A DNA stretch of 64,000 nt from Triplophysa rosa (lineage: Eukaryota > Chordata > Actinopteri > Cypriniformes > Nemacheilidae), in the NCBI RefSeq assembly GCF_024868665.1, contig NC_079894.1, forward strand, positions 9,764,276-9,828,275, given 5' to 3'. The stretch's first letter is position 1. The number at the start of each line of letters is the position of its first letter. The notes under the pieces are model-generated. The model searched no databases. It was given only the letters and a program-made list of their open reading frames with translations, and was not told the DNA's origin. The position numbers were made by a program, and so were the translations under genes. This document shows, piece by piece, positions 22,520 to 34,505 of this stretch.

Positions 22520-22762
22520 GGATAGTTCAACCAAAAAATTAAAATTCTCGTGTCATTAACTCACCCTGAGGCTGTTCAAAACCTGTATGACTTTCTTTCT
22601 CCTGCAGGACACAAAAGATGATATTTTGAAAAATGTTGGTAACCGAACAACACTGGCCCCCATTGACTTCTATTGTATAGACACAAAATCACGGAGACAT
22701 TTTCCAAAATATCTTCTTGTGCGTTGTACAGGTTTGGGCGACACGAAGGTGAATAAATGATG
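22520..22762. repeat. TTAA-type fish MITE, degraded copy
   Basis: GGGATAGTTCAACC, GTGTCATTAACTCACCCT, TGGTAACCGAACAACA and GAAGGTGAATAAATGATGA place it in the AAAGGGATAGTTCACCC family; the TTAA ends are lost. Confidence 0.7.
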
Positions 22763-23037
22763 AAATATTTTTTTAAAGGCCTCTATTAGCATGAAATCTA
22801 TTGTTTAAGAAATGGCAAAAATTTGACAAAAAATGCATAATGTCTAACAGACACAAATAAAAACAACCAAAATCAGTATAGTAACTATAACCATAATTCT
22901 TTTCAACTGATCTGCACATTTTCTTGGGAACTCATTTACATTTCCAAAGCGACTTAAAGTAAACAGTTTATCAGTATGTGTGCTTTCCTGAAAAGTAAAA
23001 AACCCATAAGCTTGAGCTACAGGAACACGACACTCAC

Positions 23038-23151
23038 CTCTTGAGCCACAATACTAGATATTCGGACGGCCCTCTTCACCCGTGTGTTCTTCTGCTCACC
23101 GGTCCCTTGCAGCCCCTCCTGAGGAATGCTGCCCCTGGCACTGAAGGACAT
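23038..23151 (-). CDS. kcnh2: kcnh2 alternative first exon (erg1b-type N-terminus)
   Basis: ATG is at 23151 and the donor CAAGAG|GTGAGT ends the exon at 23038. It encodes 38 residues: MSFSARGSIPQEGLQGTGEQ then KNTRVKRAVRISSIVAQE. The mammalian erg1b-specific N-terminus ends RRAVRISSLVAQE directly before VLSLGADV, and this exon sits in the same place, in the intron before the S1 exon, in the same phase 0. Joined to exons 6-15 it predicts 921 residues lacking the PAS domain. In mammals 1a/1b heteromers deactivate faster. It has its own upstream promoter, not resolved here. Confidence 0.88.
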
Positions 23152-26100
23152 ATTTCTCCCCCATACAGATACTGTACCTCCCTGGACTCTGTTATACCCC
23201 CTAGCTCATCTCAGCTCACCATCCTCTCACTGGAACAGACACTGCATCCCAAGAGAGCATCCATCACGCTCACTTCGGTTTAATCACTGTCTGTCTGAAA
23301 GCTTCTCTGAAGAAAAGTATCTCTGAAAGAGTATCTCTAAAGTGGCTTTCAATAAAAGCCTAATTGGTCCTTAAATTTCAAAGCGGTTTGCTCACTTTTT
23401 CCATGCTTCAAAGTTTGAGACCACATAGTCCAGTCTTTGACGTCCTACTGCTGCCAAACACCTCGCCACCCGTTTGTAGTCGCTCCGAGCCAATCAGGAC
23501 GACGGTGCGAGCTTAGCTGTTGATCTTAACGTTAGCTTCTCACGCAGCTTTGCGATTGATAGAGTTGAGAATGAACAGGAGCAGCATGGATCCATCGTCA
23601 AGCTGTCGGGGCAGCTGTTCCACTTTTTCAACGCTTTGCCTTTTAGAGAGAGTAAACTGCCTGTGGTCTCCCTCACCATCGCACCCTCCCTCTCCCGCTC
23701 TCAGAAACACTGTTTGTATGTGTTCTCTCTCTTCTCTTTGGAAGTCCCACACGGGAAGAGATGTAATTGCAGCTGGCTGTCTGAACCACCTCCTCACTCT
23801 CAGCAGCCCAGCTGTAGGGCTTGATGGATATCCTCTCGTCCTACGATAAACACCAACACGCTCAAATGGGCAGGGTTTTTTTTCTCGGTTTGCACAGCCC
23901 TTGGACTTGTTACAGACCCTCCCCTTTCACCGGCTTCTATTATGATCATTTTCACCCACATTAGGTCTACACACAATTTAAGATACAGAAATTACACGAT
24001 TGAAGAGAAAGCTCAGCCAGGGCATGCTGGGAATAAGTGCACGCAGCCAGGCATTACTACACCGTCGCAAGTGCTACATGATTGGTGGGTGAGCCCTCAA
24101 ATATGCACAATTGCATTCTCAAAGTCCAGTTTTGAAATGCATTATCAAGCCAAGAAGAAATAAAACACACCTCTACACCCTAAATATATGTCCGTCCAGT
24201 CACTCTTTTGGATGTTTTGACTGGGATTCCCACTAAAAAGAATTTATCCATGGATTAAGCGTTTACACTCGGCATGTCCCCGGAGAGCATAATTGATCAT
24301 GATTGGCCTCATGCATGCAGTCATCTTTAATATGTGTCGCCAAACACTGAAAAAACTGTTCTATTAACAGAAATCAGATTTCCGAAGTATTTTGGAAATA
24401 CATCCAAAAACTGTTAAATTGCAGAAAAAACGTCAAATTTACAAGAAAAACAGGAAAAGTACTGTTATTTTTATGGTATGTTTCTGGCGTCCATGCTGCC
24501 GGAAAATGCCAGTTTTTTTAATCTGTCTATTTTTGAAATATGGTAAAGAAACGTAAAATTACAGAAAAAGACAGCAAATTTACAAGAAAAACAGAAAATC
24601 ATGTAATTTTACAGGGGGAAAAAATGGAATATTTCTGCCGCCCCAGTAAACAAAAACTGTGCAAAAATACAAAAATGTCAAAACAGTGACAGAATTAACC
24701 CAGCATATTATAAAGTCACAAAAAGTGGCCATGAGTGGCCAAGTCCATGAACAAAAATAAGAATAAACAAAAAATCTATTTTAGAATAATCACTATTTCT
24801 TACACCAATGTTTAAAAATTCCTATAAAAATAACCCAGAATGGTCTTTTGCCATAATGTATAGCACATTACAGCAAATGACCACCCTAAATGAATGCTAA
24901 ATTCATAAAATCAGTTATCATTTACATGATAAACAATATGGCTAAAGGCACAAAGTAAAGCCATTGTTCTAAACCTGCTTGCTTTCCCAATGGACACATA
25001 CATTTAAACTGACCATACAAGAGATACTCTTAGCTAACGGCACTTTTCATTATGACTAATGACAAACATTGCACATCCATAATGTATGTTGGTATGGGTT
25101 ACCAGTCACATGATTTTTAAAACGCAACTGTCTACAAGCACTTCAGAAAAAAATCTAAACATCATTTCCTTCGGAAATCCTGTAGGTGAGGGTTAATTTG
25201 AACATAAATTGCTATCTGACGCAGACATTTGACTTCATTACTTTATTATTGCTATTTGCTATTGATAAGAGTCCTCTAATGTAGTTTTGCAAACTAATGG
25301 AGTTTCTTGATCTTGTCCAGCAAGAGAGCAAATGTAAGTCTATTACCACACAAGGATGGCAACATTACAGCACCCAGAGTGCAGAACGCTTAGTGGCTGA
25401 CTCTTTATAAACGGCAGTCTTTATCTTAATGCTTTCTCTTGTACTTACACTAAATAATTTAATACAGAGTAGTGATTAGATGCATTTAAACAAAATGATA
25501 CAACAGTGTTTCTCAATTGGTAAAGGTTGGATTTGATGCCCAATGAAAAAATATATTGCACAAATGTATAACTTGAATGCGCTGTAGGTCTCTTTGGATA
25601 AAAGCATATGCCAAAATGCATAAATGTAAATAATGACATTGTAGAAACTCATTCCTGTTTGTTGCTGACCACAATGTCTGCAAGCAATGCTGTTTTTTTA
25701 ATTATGCCCCATAACGCACATTTCCATTTATTATCGGTTTGGTCTGACAAATGTATTAAGGTGTATAGTCTGGTACTGTATAAGCAGTGTACACCTGCAT
25801 ATTCAATGTGCATGTTCAACGTCTTATGTGTATATCTTGTGTATATTGTGTATGTACTGTCCATATGTGTATATTTTGATGTTTTTGAATGTAAAAACCA
25901 TGCGAAGGTCATAAGTAGATCTCATACAACAGTATAAAACAATAAACAAGCCCAGTTCATCACACCTTTAAGGGAACATGTTTCTTCAAAATTTCTCCTT
26001 GTGCATCCACCAAAGAAAATAATAGCAGGTAGGCTATGTGTAAATAGCAGAATTGTTATTTTTGGGTGAACTACTTTATTATAATAATAAATACAATCTA

Positions 26101-28954
26101 GACACAGAAGGATATATATTGTTCCTCATGTATCCATGCTGTCCCATTAGCTCAAAATAGGCCACCTCCCCAAAGATAAGACAAAATCTCATTATGATAG
26201 GATTTATGATTTTTTTCTACATGTAAATATCACCCACTATGTGGCTTTCGTCCAGATAATTAAGTATCAGGCTAAAATTTTTATTTTAAGTAATTCTTAA
26301 TAAACAAATAAATAAACATATTTTCTTTCAAACAATTGTGTTTGTCTAGTTTGCTTTAAATTCAAATGATTTAATGACCTAATTTCATACAAGAAAGAGT
26401 TCTACTGTAAAATAAAACATCCCACTTTCACCAACAATCATATCTTATCCAACATTATAGAAATAAACCTAACCTATTTTTGCAAGTGTAGGCTTTTAAT
26501 AACATACAAATATCCATAGAGAAACCATCTAGACAAATGTGTTACATCTCGATACATCTTACACTATTCCACTGATTCAGTCCAGACATAAGGTCAGTAA
26601 TTCATCTCTGACAGAAAATGCTTGTATCATGCATTTAGCATCAGACGCCTATGTAGTTCCCTATTCTCCCTGCGGAGAAAACAGGGAGCGAGAAGCAAAA
26701 AGTGTTATGAGTAATTGTGACAATGCACAGCAGTAGGTCGGAGGAGTATGTGGACAGAATGAGATCTACAGGAGAAAAGCCTTCTCTCAGAATATCTCAA
26801 AGCTGGCGATTACCGATCAAACTAGGCTTTCCCTGAAAAACAAACTCGCACAGAATCCCACACATGATAATGAATGCGGTATGCAATCATCTGCCGTTCT
26901 CCACCTGGTTAGATAACAGTGAAGATGTCGAGAGTGGGAGATAAAATTAAACTGCGCTCTAAATACAGCACACTGTTCTGCCGCCTAAAGGATATCTCCA
27001 CAAAACAGTGGGGAACATACACTCCAGGGCAAGCATTTATCATTTCTGTCTATGGTCACATACAGCTCAACACTGTAAATTGAATGAACTGAAAGGATTT
27101 TTTTTGTCTAGACTCCAATAATGAAGTTGCAGAAGTAAACTTTACTAATGATTCTAGAACCATAGACTTTAATGAAAACTTTCTTGGCTCTTGCTTGTTG
27201 CTCAGGTTCAGGTTGTTCCAGGAGGTCGGCGAGAGCTCAACACTGTGCTCGGGACTCCTGTGACTGTACCGTTGTGATTAATGAGCTAATGACATTTTAA
27301 GTGGGTTGGGACTCATGGGAGAAGCTCCAGAGAGAGGCCACTCCTGTAAGGGGTGGTACAGAGGTAGAGGAAAGGACAAGGTTTCCCTCGCTCTCCTTAA
27401 TCCATCAGAATAACCCAATCAGTGTTAAGGAGAGTCAGAGGTTCCCTTGGCACAGACACCAGCAATTCACATCCAGCAGCTACAGAAGTCACCCATACAA
27501 CACAACAACTTCCTTTCGGCAAACAAAGAGAATGTTATTTACAGATACCACCTGCATAATTTCTTGACCAACACTTTGAAAATATTCAGTACAGTATAAC
27601 AGGTCATCTGGTTGGAAGCCGGGTAAGGTATACTTTGTTCTTGGAGTCTTTAAGGTCCAACAAATAACTTGCACTCAGAATTCGGCAGACATGGGTTATT
27701 TCAGAAATTCTACACATTCGTCTTTGTGTGTTCTGTATGTATTTCTATTTCTTTTGTGAGGCTTACAGCTACCAATAATATTGTTTAACACAGTGCACCA
27801 TGTTTAACCCCCCAAAATCCAAACCTGAATTCTGCAGATTTTCACTCAAAATGAAAAAAAAAAATTCTGCAGATTTAATCTGGGCATGGTCATAGGTCAA
27901 AGATAAATGAAAAGTAAAATGTTTACTGCTGCCTTTAATGTTAACTGAACTAAGACTATTCATATTTACAAGCCCAAAAGACAACTATATTAAATAATCA
28001 TATTAAAATATATGTATTTTTTTAATATTTCATTTTAATATTTAAAATATTAAAAAATAAGTTTGATTTTGATTTTAAATTCAACTTTAAAATTTGAACC
28101 ACAATTGCATTAAATCTTAACCTTGAATGCAAATACTGATCATTTCAACGAGGGCTAGGGTCCAAACACAGACAAATGACTAAGCAACTCTGAGCACACC
28201 CCCACACGAGCACTAATGGCTGCTCGGTTGTGGAGTTATAGATCTTTCTGTCATGAAGCATGTAGATAGCTCAGCTGAAAATGGAAGGACACCTCGCGGC
28301 ATGTGCCGTGTAACCTTTGGCATGGCCTCGTTCTCTCTGCACACTGTTGGAATGCCCTTCAAACAGGAATCCTGGGCAAGTATCAGTTCAGCCAGCCATG
28401 TGCAGTTGTCACCTAGATGACCCCCACCGGAAACAGCGTTAACCCCCAGGTATCAGACATTCCTATGGAAAGGTTTTTCAAAGCTACGTGGAATGTTACG
28501 TGAAGCTTCAAATGCAAGTGAATGGCATGTGCATTAATCTTGCTTTTGTGATGCTTTGAAGAGAGTATAGATCCAAATCTATTTTATAAGTTTAATCACC
28601 TAAAAGCTTGCATGCAGGTATTATCTAATAGATGTTTGTGTTGCCACCAATTGGCTGGCTGTATAAAGAACAGGTAAACCACTGCAACAACTATTTTATT
28701 ATATAACAGTAGGGTGGGTTAAATGATATGCAGTAATAAATTGCGATTGATCCTAATATTAGCCTTAACGATTAATTAGATCATGTTTGGTCATTTTGTA
28801 ATTTTGTTTATCATCTTGGCAATGTGAGAGAAATCTAAATAAACAGTCAAAAGCTTGTTTCATCATTTCAGAATTATGGCACTGAAAGCATTGTTTGTGC
28901 TTTCATATGACACACGGTCACACACTTTTATCTCATTCATGCTCAGAACCTCAC
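23152..28954. other. kcnh2 intron 5 remainder, including presumed 1b promoter
   Basis: The minus-strand upstream region of exon 1b (23152-23900) is moderately GC-rich and has a CCAAT at about 23490, but no clear TATA box. The A-rich stretch at 24340-24680 repeats ATTTACAAGAAAAACAG and similar words, an old degraded element. A SINE tail (CTTTGGATAAAAGCATATGC) lies at about 25590. From 27800 to 28140 the DNA is very AT-rich. No further exon was recognised. Confidence 0.4.
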
Positions 28955-29166
28955 CTGAGTGACCTTCTCTGTGACATTATGGGTCCGGTCTATCAGTTTG
29001 CACGGGGCGATGATGTCAATCTCACTGGGTGGAACAGCGATTAAGTGGTCCTGCTTTATATCTATGAGGTTGTGTGCTAGTTGGGCGGCCCGAACTGAGT
29101 TCCGAAGACGATTTAGATCAGAGTCTGAAGTTGCATTCTGTAAACTGGCTTTGCAGTGCATTGCAC
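28955..29166 (-). CDS. kcnh2: kcnh2 exon 5
   Basis: Acceptor CTTACAG|GTG, donor CAG|GTGAGG. It encodes residues 298-368: GAMHCKASLQNATSDSDLN, LIAVPPSEIDIIAPCKLID and RTHNVTEKVTQ, just before S1. GAMH and the N(A/S)TSDSDL block match KCNH2. Length 212 bp, as I recall for human. Confidence 0.95.
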
Positions 29167-29214
29167 CTGTAAGACAAAAATAACATCAATATTTATATTT
29201 CATGATTATTGGGA

Positions 29215-29425
29215 TCATTAATTCACTCTCATAATGTTCGAAACCTATAAGTCACTCTTACTTCTGTGCAACAAAAAATAAGATATTTTGAGAAATGTCT
29301 CAGTGGATTTGTGTCCATACAATGGAAGTCTATGGGGTCCAGTGTTGTTTGGTTACCAACATTCTTCAGTCATACAGGTTCCGAATGACATGAGGGTGAG
29401 TAAATGAAGGAATTTTTATTTTGGG
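29215..29425. repeat. TTAA-type fish MITE, inverted degraded copy
   Basis: Contains ATACAATGGAAGTC, GTTTGGTTACCAACATTCTT and GACATGAGGGTGAGTAAATG, family blocks seen at 16967-17213 and elsewhere. It is in kcnh2 intron 4. Confidence 0.7.
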
Positions 29426-29505
29426 GGTACTACAGCTGTAAGCAATTCGATTTCAATTTGCCTGATCACAGAAAATTCTGAAAAAACTCTTGCTTCTATC
29501 ATCAC

Positions 29506-29919
29506 CTGTGCTATTGGGTCTGACAGGCAGCTTCCTATCCCAGTTGAAGTCACTCGTGGATGGTGAAGGCCGCATGCCACACAGGCTCTCGCAGGAGCGG
29601 CTGTGGGCCATGCTGCAGCTGGATGGAGATGCCTCTGACGTGAGGTTGTGCAAACGTGGGGAGGACTGGGAGAAGCCCTGAGGGAGAGGAGGCCATGGCT
29701 TACCGTCGTCCTCTGTCTGTGCCTTATCTTCCCAAAACAGAAGCTGAGATCCTCCCAATGCAGAACGCTCAGGCAGGGATAGGAGTTTGTCCAGGGCTAC
29801 TGACTCATGGCCCATGTGGGGCATCTGCTGAATGTACCCCCTTTCAGTATCTTCCTGCACAGACTGTTTGCTCAGGGAGCGAAGCAAAGGCAGAGAAAGC
29901 CTGAGCCGACGTCTTCTTG
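29506..29919 (-). CDS. kcnh2: kcnh2 exon 4 (N-terminal linker)
   Basis: Acceptor TTTTCAG|CAA, donor ACAG|GTGATG. It encodes residues 160-297, starting RRRRLRLSLPLLRSLSKQSV and ending DRKLPVRPNSTG. It follows the PAS domain and contains serine-rich stretches, including SPSSCSMAHSRSCES, which parallels GSSCSLARTRSRES of human KCNH2. The rest is divergent linker. Confidence 0.93.
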
Positions 29920-30573
29920 CTGAAAAAATGCATCAAGACTTATTTAGCATTAAATTACACATACGTAGTAGGCTTTTAATAGTCGCAATACATTTGTATT
30001 AGTCTATGGAACCCATACATGGAATGACAAATTCATTTTCATACACGTCTAAGCGTTTTCACTCCCCCACTTTTCCTTTCATTTACAGTATTTATACTTT
30101 GTGGAAAATGGACTTTCAAAGAGCGTTTTATAGTTTCTCCTTTAAACATTAAACCTTTCAAGTTACAAACAGTTTTATCAAATCATTTATCAGTTTTATA
30201 AAAATATATGTATAACATTTTTATTTTTTTGACCAATGTGCTTTACTGAAGCAAAGGAACAATCAGAATCAACGTTATTGCCTTGATGTACTGGTGCAAC
30301 AGTTAGAGAGAAAAATGATAAATGAACAGAAAAAATATATATATTTAATAATAAAAATGAAAGCTATGACTATAGACGTATAAAATCTAACTTTAGAAAT
30401 ATTAAAATATAAAAAAATAGAAAGAGATATTAACTGTGCAGTACTGCCAGATATAAAAAGTGTTTTTTGCTGCGTAATCCATTGGGGCGGGTAAGAAAAC
30501 ATGGTGAATACCAGTACCAGATCTAAAACAACAGTTCAGTAACCAATCAAATCTGTCAATCATGTTTTAGTAC

Positions 30574-30744
30574 CTTTAGAGAGCCAGGGAATGGTGTGTT
30601 TGTGGTTCATGTCTCTGTTTGGTGAGCTGTTCTGCACGGATCTGTCAAGCTGGTCTGCGAGCTCAAAGTTCAGGATGAACATAATGACCAAACCATCCTC
30701 ATTCTTCACTGGAACCACATCTACAATGCATGGCAAACACACAC
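30574..30744 (-). CDS. kcnh2: kcnh2 exon 3 (end of PAS domain)
   Basis: Acceptor CAAACAG|GTG, donor AAAG|GTACTA. It encodes residues 103-159. VCLPCIVDVVPVKNEDGLVI then MFILNFE is the last beta strands of the PAS domain; NRDMNHKHTIPWLSKG begins the linker. The VDVVPVKNEDG.VIMFILNFE string is the erg signature. Confidence 0.96.
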
Positions 30745-32583
30745 CTGTTTGGAGAGGAGGAAAACATTTAAAGTGCAATAATGGGTTCACTTAGAGTCTA
30801 TGGGAATGCAGTAGTCAAGGAAGTGAATGGTTCAAAACATGTTACAAATTAGTAGTGAAAAATAACATGCTTTGGTGATCTGGGGACAGAACTCCTAGCT
30901 ACGGCCCTGCGGTCAGGTTAGCTGGATGTTTTCTAAAAATTGTAATGCCACCACTAGAGGGCACCACACAACACTAGATTCTCACAACGTTCTCCACAGG
31001 GTTGCTGAAGGCCAATGCTATAATTTACCGCGTTTAAGTGGATTAATGTCCTCTGATTGTCACATATATTTACAATCTGTAAATCTCCAGTGCTACTACA
31101 GTCAATGAGAAGGAAGGAGTGGAGAATGATGTTAAGGTCCTTGATAACCAGCTTGGAAAATTTCCTGAGCCCTGACTGTTCACTTTGGAAACTGATACTT
31201 GACCCACATTGGCACTGTGGTTCCACTTATTACACACGGCCAAACCAATCATCCCCTCACTGTGCCAGACCTGTGGGCAGTCAGTATCGATGGCCAGGTG
31301 TGCTTCAGAGCAGAGACGCTCAAGGGCAGACAGGACGGCAATAGAGCTGGGAACACAATGCTACCTCTCAGGGATTAAAGATTGACACATTACACTTTAA
31401 ATCATTTCATTCATACCCGTGGCATCTGCTACTGTACAACATAGTGCAGGACAGTATAACCATCTGCTGCTTAATGGCCCAAACCATGACATGTCCTGAG
31501 TCATAATCTTCAGCAGGTATAAGTGTCACATGATGTAGCGTATTGAGGTGCATGACAAGGAGTATTTTAATGAATCCACCACGGGAACACAACCACACGA
31601 TACACAAGTTAAACCGGACAATGAACACAGGGCTTAAATACAATGGAGAACAGAATCAGGGAGAACAGAACCAGGTGTGGGGCAATTAACGACCAGGGAA
31701 ACTAATGAGGGAAAACAGGCAAAACAGGAACACAGAAAACAAAACCAAACAGATTAAAACTGTGACAATAAGATGGTAGACCAATACAGGTGAGCATAAA
31801 TTCATGTCATGTAATAATACAGCTTATACAGTTCCTAAATGCATTTAATATGAAAAATATGGAATGTACTTGTGAACATCAACATGATAAAAGATATGTT
31901 CGACCTGGCCATAAACATCTGAAAATGAGGGGTGTATTAGGGTATTTATGCATATACATTATATCAGAAAACAACTAAAGCTATATTTTTTTGAGAATTA
32001 ACCTTCTACACAATCTCTGTTCTGCTCCATGAAAAAGGCAAGCTTTCATTTCGAACCTTACAAACTAAATCGGCTTTAGACTTCTTCAGTACCAAGGACA
32101 GAGGCAGCTGTTAGAACGAGAGAGGTTAATGCCACCAGAGGAAATTGTATTGTTTTCATAAGAACATAAGCACCATAGAAAACTAAAATTAATAATGGGA
32201 TTTAGGGCCTCTAAAGCCCGCCAAACCCCCTCATTTTTGTCTTTCCCCTCTCTGTTGCATGCACTCAGTGAGGATGTGGTTTAGATGCACTGCTCCTTAC
32301 ATCCATCCGTGCTTTCAGCAAGATATCCCAGAGCACTGGCCACTGATGTAAAAGAAAACCACATGCTGTTTTTCCAGGAAATTATTGTTATGGATAGGAA
32401 AGAGATATTGATAAAAAGCTCAAAGCTATATATACTGAGGCTTGCCAATTGCAGATTAATAAAACAATTACAGATTACCAAGTGTCCTGATGTAAATGAT
32501 GTCAAGTGCGTTTTTATTTTACAATATTTTTCATCTTGTAAATAATGTGTCTACAAAAGAATCTGCACAATTGTCTGCAAAGT
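30745..32583. other. Intronic DNA, nothing recognised
   Basis: Start of kcnh2 intron 2 in transcript-reverse order. Frames on both strands are short and motif-free; no element ends were identified. Confidence 0.4.
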
Positions 32584-32591
32584 GAAACAGT

Positions 32592-33705
32592 CAGGGGAGT
32601 AATTTCCACTGGGGACAGGGGGACATGTCTTCCTCACTTTTCAAAATCCTGTTCGTGTCCCCCTCACTTTCAAATTTGTTTGTAATGATTTTTTAACCAC
32701 ACGCCATCATCGCCAAGGAGAAGTAGACTGAGCAGGACACAGAGAGTCTGGTTTATCACGTGGTTTTGATTTGAATTTAATAGAAATTTGTTTTTACGTG
32801 GTCGTTGTTTCGGTAGGCTATGTTAGGTCCGATTCACATTTCGCATCTAAAACCGCGCGGAAAACGCGAGCTGCAATGCGTTCTCCTTTTTTTCCAAAGC
32901 GCCTGGACTTTGCGCTCTCCTGGCGTCTGTCGTCGCTAAGCAACCGTGGGCCACGATAGCCGTTGAGACGATGAGGTATAAACAAAGGATATATGGATTA
33001 TATGCACTGAAAATACCTTGCAATAACTCTGCTACTAGATTTAGTTATGCTGTGATCATCTGTGTCTCCATTTTCATTGAGTTTGTCTATATTGGCTGGT
33101 TGGTTCTTGTCACATGACCTGCGGTGCGCTTGCGCCTTTCTGAAAAATTGAGATTTTTTCATCTCGATGCGGCGCCGACGCTCCTGAAAAAAAAGCGCGT
33201 CGCGACCGCGTCGCCCCCTATTTCCGCGCGGGTGCCACGCGGCTACATTTAAAATAACGAATATGCGCGCGGAAAAGACGTAAAATGTGAATCGGGCCTT
33301 AAGCGGTTTCCTTATAATGGACTTATGGGGAAGAAACGCAACGCGTGATTTATTACTTTTTTCGTTTGATAAGGACTAGTTCTTTTAACAGCAGTTATTG
33401 TTTATGGCAAGGCTTGACCGAAACATGGGCTTCCCTGGTCATTGTTTAGGTTTACAATCCAAGGTTTGCAGGTTTACAATCCAAGTTTTCCTCCGTTTCT
33501 CAGTCAATACTCGCATTTTCCCCCTTCATGAACATCAACTTTTGCTACACAATAAAAACACCTTTTGGTTTCATGGTTTAATCAATTTAAACAATCAAAA
33601 ACAACGCAAAACAAAGGTATTTTTAATTTGTGATAGGATTCTAATCAAAAATATTTTCCGCCATTTTGTGTTCCCCCCACTTCTCAAACCAAAGTTACAC
33701 CCTTG
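32592..33705. mobile_element. hAT-type element with perfect 8-bp target duplication
   Basis: It starts CAGGGGAGTAATTTCC and ends AAAGTTACACCCTTG (reverse complement CAAGGGTGTAACTTT). GAAACAGT flanks it on both sides (32584-32591, 33706-33713), an exact 8-bp duplication diagnostic of hAT. No intact transposase is present. A Harbinger-type MITE is nested within. Confidence 0.92.
32826..33298. mobile_element. PIF/Harbinger-type MITE nested in the hAT element
   Basis: Ends GGTCCGATTCACATTT and AAATGTGAATCGGGCC are inverted repeats with one mismatch, flanked by TTA on both sides (32823-32825, 33299-33301). The interior is rich in CGCG. 473 bp, non-coding. Confidence 0.92.
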
Positions 33706-33715
33706 GAAACAGTAA

Positions 33716-33975
33716 AAGGGATAGTTTACCACCAAATAAAAAAATATCATTATTTATTCACCCTCATGTTGTTCCAAACCTATGACTTTTATTATTATTA
33801 TTATTAGTCTAATTCTGTGGAAATAATTCTTATTCTGTGGAACAGAAAAAAACATATTTGGAGAAATGTCTCAGTCAATGGGGCCAATGTGTGTTAAAAA
33901 AAATCAGTTTCCTGCAGAAGAAAGGTCATACTGGTTTGGAATGACCCGAGGGTAAATAAATGATGACAGAATGGT
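33716..33975. repeat. TTAA-type fish MITE, adjacent to the hAT
   Basis: Blocks AAAGGGATAGTTTACC, CACCCTCATGTTGTTCCAAA, GAGAAATGTCTCAGTCAATG and GGTTTGGAATGACCCGAGGG, with a small ATT repeat inside. It begins 3 bp after the hAT target duplication. Confidence 0.75.
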
Positions 33976-34505
33976 GAGGTTGCGAATTGAAACCAACGGC
34001 TCACTCCACCCTTTCGAAGCACTACGGTGGCTGACACAGAACTAAGATGTCGTCACATTTCTTGCCGAAAGGGATAACGTATTCATGAAACACGCTCTGT
34101 AGAGTAGTTTGTCCATTTAGGGCTACTGTAGAAACAACATGGCGAATTCCATGCAAGGGGACCCACGGTGTATGTAGATAGCAGTAGCGAACTGTGATGT
34201 TTGAGCCCTGGCCCTCTACGCACGCAGAGAGTTATCACCAAAATAACATGCAATACAAATACAAAACATTATTACACATATGCATTATGATCAGCATGCC
34301 ACATGTATGTGCTCTGCTCTTAATAATGAACCAGAGACACTGCCTCCCAGTATAATCATAAAACCAACACAGACTAACGTACACAATAGCAGTTTAAAAA
34401 GAGACACCTCATGAGAGTGCTCTCAGCAAAGAAAACTGGTGACTACACTAGCAGACAGTAAACAGAGATTCACCATGTTCCCATAAATTATGATTATAAT
34501 AAATC

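Noticed and set aside
23520..23849. Frames on both strands near the 1b exon
   Set aside because: No splice-bounded continuity with exon 1b and no recognised motif; treated as promoter/5' UTR region.
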